A stretch of 64,000 nt of DNA from NCBI RefSeq assembly GCF_042477335.2, contig NC_091255.1, positions 43,564,501-43,628,500 of the forward strand. The letters are read 5' to 3'. Positions 12,561 through 64,000 of the stretch are shown here, piece by piece (positions within the stretch are counted from its first letter, which is position 1; each line of letters starts with the position of its first letter). The notes under the pieces were generated by a model. It did no database searches, was not told where the DNA came from, and worked only from the letters and a program-made list of their open reading frames with translations. Origin of the DNA: Ovis canadensis. Its lineage: Eukaryota > Chordata > Mammalia > Artiodactyla > Bovidae. A program made the translations under genes and the position numbers.

Positions 12561-13040
12561 TCTGTCACAGCTCCCAGCAGACGTTGTCAGCAGGACGCCG
12601 GAAGTGGTCGCAGGCTGCTGACGTCCTACTGCCCGCCTACCTGCGAAGCATTCTGGACGTGCAGTCCCCTGTGGGGCAGAGTGACCTAGAGGGACGGGTG
12701 GTCTCTCGGCGATGCCAGCTGAGAAGGGCGATGTTTCTTTCCCCTACAGTGAGGGAAGGGGATTTTGTGGGGATGAAGGAGCGGGAAGAAAGCAGCATCA
12801 TCATGGCACCCAGTGCTGGGAAGGTCAGCCAACTGCCCTCAGCCCTGGCCTCGGAGCCTGATTGGCCCGGTCGCCAGGAGACTTCTTGATTGACAGTTGG
12901 GAGCCCTGACAGAGGGCGATTCCTGACGGCCATCGGTGGATCCGGGCCTTTGCCCAGTCCTACGGTGATTCCCCAACCTCCCGCTCTCGTTTAGGTCTCT
13001 GGTACTAGAACCCTTGCGAGCGCCCGCCCCCAGGGCCTAC
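12560..13040. promoter_or_regulatory. CpG-rich promoter-like segment upstream of DHRS7B
   Basis: CpG-dense stretch with ETS-type CCGGAAGTG (12598-12606), CRE-like TGACGTCC (12619-12626) and inverted CCAAT GATTGG (12860-12865). No coding frame is recognised. It could be the end of the adjacent LTR, a lost promoter, or an alternative first exon region of DHRS7B 4.3 kb upstream. Confidence 0.4.
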
Positions 13041-13129
13041 CTCTTTAGTTGGGGGGCAGGCTTTGAATCTCCCGGCTTTCAATGTCAGTTGAAAAAGAAA
13101 AGTGAGTAACTCGTGGGAATAAAAAATGC

Positions 13130-13285
13130 GACATCTGAGCAACAATAGCAGAGAACTGTACTGCATAGGGAACTATATTCAGTATCCCGGGACTAATAAT
13201 GGAACAGAATGTTAAAAAAGTGTGTATGTGTATCACTGAGTCACTTTGCAGTACAGCAGTAAGTAACACAACATTTTAAATAGTC
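13130..13285 (+). mobile_element. L1 3'UTR fragment
   Basis: Contains TATCACTGAGTCACTTTGCAG followed by GTACAGCAG, the L1 3'-end signature of artiodactyls; a SINE interrupts it at 13288. Confidence 0.75.
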
Positions 13286-13287
13286 TA

Positions 13288-13492
13288 TATCCTGGTGGCT
13301 CAGACCATAAGGAATCTGCCTGCAATGTGGGAGATGGGGGTTCGATCCCTGGGTTGGGAAGATCCTCTGGAGGAGGAAATGGCAACCCACTCCAGTATTC
13401 TTGCCTGGACAAAACCATGGACAGAGGAGCCTGGTGGGTCCATGGGGTTGCAAAGAATCAGACATGACTAAGCAACTAACACTTTCACTTTA
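13288..13492 (+). mobile_element. Bov-tA SINE
   Basis: tRNA-like head (CTGGTGGCTCAGACCATAAG, GGGTTCGATCCCTGG) joined to a BovA body ending ACACTTTCACTT. Confidence 0.9.
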
Positions 13493-13639
13493 TACAACTT
13501 AAAAAAATTAAGAACAAAACATAAAAGAAAAATAACAGTAACATCCCATTCCCCAACAATTACCAGGAGGACGGTATCCATTTCACAAAGGACCAGAAAC
13601 CCAGAGGGAGGAAAGGAAGTCAGAATTTAAGAGAATTCC

Positions 13640-14460
13640 AGGCTGCAACCATTTTCTGGTCCCTCAGTTATGAGGCTTGCCACCTTCAGTCTGCATTCAG
13701 TAATACACCAGTTTAACATTTGGACCCCAAAGTGCCTTACAACCTCAAAATAACTAACCATTGTCCATATTCCCTTTGTAGATTAGCAGTCCCGAGGCAG
13801 AAGGCAGATGAACCTCCAGGGTAAAGCAACTGGAGATTCATTCCCTCTGGACTGAAACTCTAAGACAGTAATAGCAGGACAGTTAAGGGAGGAGGCTGGG
13901 CCATGCCCAGACCACGTATCTCTCATTACCGAAATTCAGAGACCTCCCCAACCACAAGTGAGCAGAAGGCCTCCAGACTGCAGGCCAAAGGGGGAGCAAT
14001 GTCAGGGAATACCCAGATATGTTTGTGGTAGAATCCATTTTGGCTAAGAGAGATGTGTGCTCACATGGAAGGATCCTGAGATATATCAAATATAGACTGT
14101 GAACCAGGCAAATCAAAATTATTGGCCAAAGGAAAACTGGAAGAAATGTCCCATATAAGTGATTCAAACTGCCAAGAGGGCGCAACTCAGGGACTCTCCT
14201 TCTGAGTCTGCCCCTTGCCTATGCACACATACTGTACTTTTTTTCCTCTTTGTAAACACTTTACTTGCTTCACTACTTTCTGTCTTTGTGGAAATTCTTT
14301 TCTGCAAAACCAAAGGGTCAGGGCACTTGTCCCTGATCACTGGTCTAGTGGCTAGGATCTGGAGCTTTCACCTATGGCATCCAGCCCAATTTCTTGTTGG
14401 GAACTCAAGCTTTGCTCCAAGCCCTTGCAGGCTGAGGCCACCCAAGATCAGTCTTATGAC
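13640..14460 (+). mobile_element. Probable LTR/ERV fragment
   Basis: Promoter-like CCATATAAGTG (about 14152), an LTR-like R region, and a tRNA-Glu-like stretch near 14340-14400 (GGTCTAGTGGCTAGGAT) suggest an LTR and leader. Old and broken; family not resolved. Confidence 0.35.
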
Positions 14461-14548
14461 TTCATAAATCAGAACCTGAATTACAAAGGGGGAAATTAAG
14501 TATTCATAACCTCAAATTTATGATGATGCTTTCAAGTTTCATGTCTTA

Positions 14549-14730
14549 GGGCTTCCCTGGTGGTTCAGTGGCTAAGAGTCCATGCTCCCAATGCAGAGGG
14601 CCTGGGTTCCATCCCTGGTCAGGGAACTAGATCCCACATGCCACAAGTAAAGAATCCACATGTTGCAGTGAAGATCTTGCGTGCCACAAGACCCAGTGCA
14701 GCCAAATAAATATATGAAAAAATAAAGTTT
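14549..14730 (+). mobile_element. CHR-type SINE
   Basis: Head GGGCTTCCCTGGTGGTTCAG and tail CCCAGTGCAGCCAAATAAAT. Confidence 0.9.
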
Positions 14731-15013
14731 CATGTCATAAACTTTCCTCAATAAAAGGCTATTAATAGGAGGGGGAGAAAGGACAAATAGGCAGAGCACA
14801 GAGAAATTTTAAGGCAGTAAAAATATATGATATTATAATCATGGATATACATCATTATACGTTTGTCCAAACGCTCAGAATATAGAACAAGAGTGAACTC
14901 TCAAGTAAAGTGAGCACTTGGGGTGATTATGATGTGTCAGCGTTGTTTCATCCTTGGTAGAAAGGGTACCATCTGATGAGTGATGTTGATAATGGGGGAG
15001 GCAATGCATGTGT

Positions 15014-15227
15014 GGGTTCCCAGGTGGCTTAGTGGTAAAGAATCCATCTGCCAATGTAGGAGACGGAGGAGATGAGGGTTCGATCCCCGGGTTGGGAAGA
15101 TCCCCTGGAAGAGGAAATGGCAACCCACTCCATTATTCTTGCCTGGGAAATCCCATGGTCAGAGAAGCCTGGTGGGCTACAGTCCATGGGGTCACAAAGA
15201 GCTAACCATGACTGAGCCACTGAGCAC
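15014..15227 (+). mobile_element. Bov-tA SINE with 13-bp target duplication
   Basis: Complete tRNA head plus BovA body. GCAATGCATGTGT is repeated exactly at 15001-15013 and 15228-15240, so this is a fairly young insertion. Confidence 0.95.
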
Positions 15228-15387
15228 GCAATGCATGTGTACAGGCAGGAAGTGTATGGGAAATCTACCTTTCCAAACTGCAATTTTTAAAAAGTCATTA
15301 AAAAGAAAGGGTTTTTAACACTTAATTTGTGCCAAAAAGGGTAAGGTAGAGAAACACAGTTCCTGCCCTCAAGAACCTGCCAGTTGG

Positions 15388-15815
15388 ACTTCCCTGCTGG
15401 TCCAGTGTTTAAGAATCCACCTGCCAATATGGGAAGGGAAATGGGTTTGACCCCTGATCTGGGAAAATTCCACATGCCATGGAGCAACTAAGCCTGTGAG
15501 TCACAAGTATTTAGCCCAAGGTCTAGAGCCCATGCGGGCTTCCCTGGTGGCTCAGACGGTAAAGTGTCTGCTTGCAATGCGGGGGATGCGGGTTTGATTC
15601 CTGGGTTGGGAAGATCCCCTGGAGAAGGAAATGGCAATCCACTCCAGCACTCTTGCCTGGAAAATCCCATGGATGGAGGCTGATACGCTACAGTCCATGG
15701 GGTCGCAAAAAGTCAGACATGACTGAGCGACTTCACTTCACTAGAGCCCATGGGCTGCAACTACAGAGCCCATGTGCCTCGACTACTGCAGACCATGTGC
15801 CCAGGGCCTGTGCTC
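15388..15815 (+). mobile_element. CHR-type SINE split by a Bov-tA SINE
   Basis: The outer CHR (15388-15534 and 15741 to about 15815) is interrupted by Bov-tA 15535-15740. The inner element is flanked by CTAGAGCCCATG at 15523-15534 and 15741-15752 (12 bp, exact). Confidence 0.9.
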
Positions 15816-15849
15816 CTGATATTCTGCAGTTAGCTGTTACTACCCACAG

Positions 15850-16506
15850 TTGTGTCTTTCACATTTAGGTCTACAATCTGTGGTGCCCTGTACCAGGTGT
15901 GAGGTCTTGTACCAAGGCCACAGATGCAGAGCTCCACAGCAAGGTCATCTCCGGAACTAAGTCCCACTGTAACTGTTGCCGAGAACCCTCCTAGGCTTTA
16001 CTGGCCACCTCCCTGACCCCATATTAGGTAAAAATACCCACCCAGCTACTCACCCTATAGAGCCTTAACCAATCACCTAATGCCACTCTTCCAGCAGGAA
16101 TTTTTCTCTTGAGTCTATAAAAATTGGCTACAAACCCATGAAAAGGGCTTCCCAAGCTCAGTGGTAAAGAATCCGCCAGCCAATGCAGGAGACGCGGAGA
16201 CGCAGGAGGTGCAGGTTCAATCCCTGGGTTGGGAAGATATCTTGGAGGAGGAAAGGGCACCCCACTTAGGTATTCTTGCCTGGAAAATTCCGTGGACAGA
16301 AAAGCCTGGTGGGCTACAGTCCTTGGGGTCCCCTAGAGGTGGACACGACTAAGCACTGCTAACCCATGAAAAGGGTCTTCTCTCCCGGATCTATCGGGAT
16401 GTTGGCCCACTGTTCTAACACGTCTCCTGCTCTAAGAAACTCTATTCTCCTCTGATTCTGCCTCATGTCTGGAAATTATTTTCCAACCCTTGCACAGACC
16501 ACGACA
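15850..16506 (+). mobile_element. LTR (ERV), forward, holding a Bov-tA SINE
   Basis: TATA-like TCTATAAAAATTGG (about 16115), a poly(A)-signal-like region near 16434 and an end ...CCACGACA agree with an LTR whose 3' part resembles, in reverse, that at 11217. The start is approximate. A Bov-tA at 16148-16360 sits just after the TATA box. Confidence 0.6.
16148..16360 (+). mobile_element. Bov-tA SINE with 15-bp target duplication
   Basis: AACCCATGAAAAGGG is exact at 16133-16147 and 16361-16375 around a complete Bov-tA. Confidence 0.95.
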
Positions 16507-16773
16507 CAACGCATTTTGGACTTATTTTCTTGCATGAAGTAGGGGTTCATCCCCCAACCCTGACAACCACATTCAACAGATCAAGCTCTTTTTCTTGCTA
16601 AGAACTTTCCTATTGCATTACTGTGACTCCTTTGTGAGAAAACACGTGACTACATACCCCCGAGTCTGTTCCTGGCCTCTCTTCTTTCCCATTTATTTTT
16701 TAATTTATCTTTCAGCCAATATTACACGGCTTTAATCACTAAGGCTTTATACTACCTAGCATACAGTCTCATG

Positions 16774-16993
16774 ACTTCCCAGGTGGCGCTAGTGGTAAAG
16801 AATACACCTGCCAATGCGGGACACGCAAGAGAGACGACTCCATCCCTGGGTCGGGAAGATCCCCTGGAGAAGGAACTGACAACCCGCTCCAGTATTCTTG
16901 CCTGGAGAATCCCAAGGACAGAGGAGCCTGGGCGCGCTACAGTCCATAGGGTCGCAAAGAGTCGGACACCAGTAAGCCGACTGAGCACACACA
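16774..16993 (+). mobile_element. Bov-tA SINE upstream of the DHRS7B promoter
   Basis: Head CTTCCCAGGTGGCGCTAGTG and body GTCGCAAAGAGTCGGACACC; it ends about 90 bases before the CpG island. Confidence 0.9.
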
Positions 16994-17253
16994 TTCCCCA
17001 ACTCTGTGTTCCCTGCCCTCCCTTCCCCCCACGCCAGCAGAGTGCACGAAACTCACACCGTGACTTTGTTAATTTCCCTCCGGAATGTGGAAGTAGGGCC
17101 TGTACACCAGAGGACAACGTTCAGACCACCCCCATCCCGCAGCTCCTCCCTGTGGCTTGAGGGGCGCACGCGCAGTCTCACGGCCGTGATTGGACAGAGC
17201 CGTATCACCGGGCGAGGGAAAAATACGTCACGGGCTGGTGGTGTTGACGCGTC

Positions 17254-60427
<43,174 letters not shown>

Positions 60428-60639
60428 TGCCTGTCCTGGTGGGCAGGTGGGGCAGTCACCGCTCCATGGGGACTGTGTTGGACTTCTGCCTCATGGGTGG
60501 GGAAGGAGGGAGATGCGCTTTCCCTGCGGACCCCTGGCCAGGCCTGCTGGTGGGGGACGGGAACTAGGAGGACGTCTGGGAACCAAGAAGGGTGCGGGAC
60601 AGCTTCCTCCAGGTGGAGGGTCTAAACTCTGGGACATGA

Positions 60640-60645
60640 AATAAA
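60640..60645 (+). terminator. DHRS7B poly(A) signal
   Basis: A canonical AATAAA lies 213 bases after the DHRS7B stop codon, giving a short 3'UTR. The exact cleavage site is not visible. Confidence 0.8.
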
Positions 60646-61634
60646 GGAAGGAGCCTGAGAGCTGTGGTCCCCGAGGGCAGGCAGAACTACGCCTCTTTCA
60701 TACCTCAGCCTCTGCATCTTAGGGCCAGAAGACACCCTCATGTCACCTGAACCTGGTTCTCAGGGAGGAGGCAGCGGCCTTCACACTGTTGACGGGACCC
60801 CCAATGTCTTGGTCAACGCAGCAGATGTCAGCATGTGACTGGCCTCCCTGTTGTTCAGTGCGTGGAAGCTGCCCTCCTGCACCAGGCTTGTTTCAGTGAC
60901 AGCTTCTGCTCAGCTGCCCTGACGTGGCCGCTGTTTGTCTGCCTCTGGCCACCTCCCCCAAGTCTGGTCTGCAGGCAGAGTCAGGCTCCCTTTCCAGATC
61001 TGGCCCCCACTCCGTTCCAGTGGTGGGCACTGCACGGTGGACACGAGGTCCAAATCACTGCCAGGTTACCTGTGGACCATATGCCACCCAGCTGAAGACT
61101 AGCATTCCCAGGCCTCTTGGAATTAAGTCAGAGTTTCTCTAACTGTTCTAAAATCTTTGGCTCTCCCCCGGTAAACAAATGGCCCCGTCGCCCCATGCAC
61201 CTCAATGCCTCCCCTGCACCTTCTCCCTCCGGTATCTGACCTTCCCGAGGGACCCTCTGAAACTCCAGGTGTCACTCACACATGTGTCCTCAGGGGGGCC
61301 TGAGCAGAGTCTTGGGGTGGCAGGGCCCCCTCTTTGGTGGAAGGCGAGGGGAAGTCTTCCCTCAGCCTGGGGCAGCAGGTTGAACTCAGGGTCCACAGCA
61401 GGACAGCTTCAATGCTTAAAAAAAGACACAGGCATTAGTTTGTTTTCCTAAATCAGAACCTGGACAACAGACCCCAGGCCCCAGCTCTCTAGGCAAACTC
61501 AGCAGAGACCCAGAGGCTGGCAGGCCTGGCCTTGCCCCGCCCCACCCGAGCAGCCCTGGGCAGTGCTCCTTGAACAGAGGCCCAGGTGAGACATGAGGCT
61601 CCTCTGGGAGGGGCTGGGCCTGCCTGGTGAGAGG
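60646..61634. other. Spacer between the DHRS7B and TMEM11 3' ends
   Basis: About 1 kb between the two probable poly(A) signals. No gene or repeat recognised. Confidence 0.6.
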
Positions 61635-62017
61635 TTTATTCTTGCTGCAAGTGGTGCCCGCTCCTGCTGCCTGCACGCTCCCACCAGGGCCGTCACGAGA
61701 GAGCAGACACCTGGAGCTGAAATTCTCATCATTTTAATGGTCACTAGCCTCTGGCTGGCTCTGGATGGTACAGTTAAATGACACACTTAACGACCCCCAA
61801 GCGCGTCCACACCCCCTCCGGAGCCTCGCTTCCATCATATCCTGCTGCCCAGTGGGCCTTCCACAGCTGCAGGCCCCACGGTGGCGGAAATCCACATCTT
61901 AGTGTGGCGAGCTGAGACAGCCCTTGGTGCACTTGTCACCTGTTATTTCTTTAAAATAACGACCGTGACGCCAGATGCCTCCCCAGCCTGGCCGCCTCGC
62001 GGCTCGGCGCAGTGCGG
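61635..62017 (-). other. TMEM11: TMEM11 3'UTR with candidate poly(A) signal
   Basis: The minus strand downstream of the TMEM11 stop holds AATAAA at 61640-61635 (TTTATT on +). A terminal exon ending near 61.62 kb is inferred. Another downstream site may be used, so the end is uncertain. Confidence 0.5.
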
Positions 62018-62534
62018 TCATACCGCGCAGAGCTCGTAGATCTTCTTGACACAGTACACCAGGGCCGCCAGCGCTATCGTGTTGTGCAGTCTCTTTCTGT
62101 GCAAGTCGTCCTTCCGGACCAGCACCACCGGGGTGGACGAGGTGAGTGTGTGCAGGGGCAGGCGGGATAGTCTGTAGGCGTCGTACTCCACCTGGTACTT
62201 GCAGCAGGGGTCAAACTGCCAGGAGATGCCGTAGAGGGTGCAGCAGGCCAGGCTCAGCACGCCTGCGGGCAGGGAGATGTAGTGGGAGTAATCCAGGGGC
62301 AGCGCCAGCGGGGTGAAGAGGCAGGCGGTGCCCGCCAGCACGGTGGTCTTGTGCAGGCAGTTGCCCACGGTGATCCAGCGGGCCGTCTCGTCGCCGATGC
62401 GGGTGGGCTCGATCACGATGTACTTGTACTGGGCTTCCAGGGCCTGCTCCAGCTCATACTCAAACTGGTCTTGGGCGTTCTCCCCGTTGTAGATCTCGTG
62501 CACGATGTAACAGTCTGTGGCCGACAGGCTCACC
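62018..62534 (-). CDS. TMEM11: TMEM11 last coding exon (partial gene)
   Basis: Read on the minus strand after acceptor CCTAAG, this exon completes the Arg21 codon and then encodes 171 residues and TGA, starting VSLSATDCYIVHEIYNGEN. With the 21 residues of exon 1 expected from human, the total would be 192, the usual length. Two hydrophobic segments are visible at about residues 84-101 (TVLAGTACLFTPLALPL) and 107-124. Known role: mitochondrial inner-membrane protein tied to cristae shape and the MICOS complex. The C-terminus reads YELCAV, where I recall YELYAV in human. Exon 1 is not found up to base 64000 and must lie outside the window. Confidence 0.97.
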
Positions 62535-64000
62535 CTTAGGAAGGAGAGGTGAGGAGAAAAAGGAGACAGTTAGGCACTGGTGGCTGCTCTGTGGCTGGGA
62601 GATACAGAGGCAAGCCTCCCACCACCCCTCACATACCCAAAGGCCACTGGGAGCAGGGCTCAGAGCTTCCCAGTCGGCAACCGCGCACGTTGGGACCAGG
62701 GAAGGCGTGTGGAGTGAGGTCACCCCAGAATCTCCATGGTCAGTGTTTCCTTTGAAGCGGGAAACAGTTGTGTGTTCAGGGCAGCAGAGGCCGGACTGTC
62801 AGGCAGAGCTCTGGGAGGATGGAGGGGCAATGGGGAGCTCGCTGCTGGTGCCCTTCTGGTCATGCTCCCAGGGGATTTGGTGGGAAAAGCTACCCAAGCA
62901 AACAAGTGCACACACTCAGGAAGCAGAGCTTCCTTCTAGGTGGATGAACAGTGGGCCTGATGCTCTCCTGAGGCTGCAGCGGGCATGGTGAGGAGGCACC
63001 ACTGGCCTCCAGGAGTTAGGCAGGGGCTCTTTATCCTGGAATAGTTAACTGTAACTAAGGTGGGCTCGGGGAAGCCCCCCAATTAAGTCACAGGCCCCCA
63101 TTAAACTGTGTGTGTGGGAAGAAGCCGTCCCCTGGGGATGGGACACCCCCAGGCACTGGCTACAGGGTCCAGTTAGCAGGGCAGCCTTTCTAGGCAGTTA
63201 ATGAGCTGAACCACCGAAATCAATGAACCTGGAAGAGATGGTCTTCCTCTGGGGCATTGCTGGAGTCTCCTGATTTGGTTTTTTAACTCAGAAAGGAGAC
63301 AGGCTCCAGGTGGGACTCAGCTCCTTAGCAGACAAGCAAACCTATGAGGCATGACCTCAGTCTCAGAGGAGCCATCCTGGCCTGGGATCTCCTTTGTGCT
63401 CTCAAGTTCATAATTGAGACAGGCAGCAGGCAGCGGGAGAGGAGCTCGGGGAGGGCAGGGCGGGGTCTGTACACCCTGCTGACCCACAGAGGGGGTTCTG
63501 TGGGTGAGGCCTTGCTGTCGGAATCCAAGTGGAGCTTTCTGGCCACTGAGTCCCTCTGGAGCACTGAGAGCAAGACACACAGACAAGGTCGGAATTACAG
63601 AGCATTCTTGCCCAAACCCTGATCTACCTGAGTGCAGTGCTCTGCTTGCCTGGCAGACTGTGGCCACCCCAAGTGCAGTGACAAGACAGGCCCAACAGGA
63701 AAGCATCAGTTGAACAGATTGTTCCATCTCAGGGGCATGTCAGTGGGCAGGCCCCACCCTCACCTGATTGCTCACCCAGCCCTTCCCAGCTCCCTGGCCT
63801 TCACCTCTCTGGCTGAGCTAGCACCCACCCTGGAGGAAGGCTTCCCTGGCTCCTCCCACAGACATGCTGGGCAAGGCCGTCCCCACTGACTGGTGCGTGT
63901 GCCACAGGTCCCTCCAGGCTCCTGGCTCAGCCCAGACAGGACAGAGAGCAACAGTCAGTGGACAGGGGCAGTCAGGACAGCCCGGCTGAGGGGGTGTGGA
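62535..64000 (-). other. TMEM11: TMEM11 intron (partial)
   Basis: Begins after the exon 2 acceptor on the minus strand and runs to the window edge. No CpG island and no coding match to the N-terminus MAAWGRR are seen, so exon 1 lies further on. Confidence 0.7.

Noticed and set aside
14335-14400. tRNA-Glu gene
   Set aside because: Only part of the tRNA-like sequence is present, lacking a proper T arm and acceptor stem; it fits an LTR leader or decayed tRNA-derived piece.

Overview
The window is nuclear DNA from a ruminant, most likely a bovid. The evidence is the abundance of BovB (RTE) LINEs, their 3'-end derivatives (BovA and Bov-tA SINEs, tail ending in repeated CTGAA) and tRNA-Glu-type CHR SINEs. 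These lie around two mammalian genes that are tail-to-tail neighbours in human 17p11.2. I cannot tell cattle from sheep, goat or another ruminant by eye.

Genes. DHRS7B (PexRAP, an ER/peroxisomal short-chain dehydrogenase of ether-lipid synthesis) runs on the + strand in seven coding exons: 17254-17273, 48918-49096, 53314-53423, 56070-56286, 56627-56719, 58737-58889 and 60222-60427. All junctions are GT/AG with matching phase. The coding total is 978 nt, i.e. 325 codons plus stop. TMEM11 (mitochondrial inner-membrane protein) lies on the - strand; only its last coding exon (62018-62534) and 3'UTR are present, and its first exon must lie beyond base 64000. The two genes converge, with about 1 kb between their probable poly(A) signals.

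Layout. 1-17 kb is upstream intergenic DNA made largely of nested repeats: a BovB with a 5' inversion and an 11-bp target duplication (6.9-12.2 kb), which sits inside an older antisense ERV and was itself entered by two LTR elements. A CpG-rich, promoter-like segment lies at about 12.56-13.04 kb. The DHRS7B CpG-island promoter is at about 17.1-17.9 kb, with a SINE inside it. Intron 1 (31.6 kb, behind a 20-nt coding part of exon 1) holds most of the transposons: three large antisense or nested BovB/L1 blocks, a four-layer nest at 33.8-37.8 kb, an RPL17 processed pseudogene at 43.4-44.0 kb, MIR and L2 fragments, and an unexplained duplicated 0.2-kb segment (18.03 and 22.04 kb). From about 48.6 kb onward the sequence is GC-richer, repeat-poorer and carries the remaining exons.

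I found no RNA genes, CRISPR arrays or undescribed protein system. The unusual content is the layered record of insertions, the promoter-like segments and a few unexplained sequences. Repeat family assignments rest on my recall of consensus sequences, and repeat ends are good to about 5-30 bases unless a target-site duplication is given.
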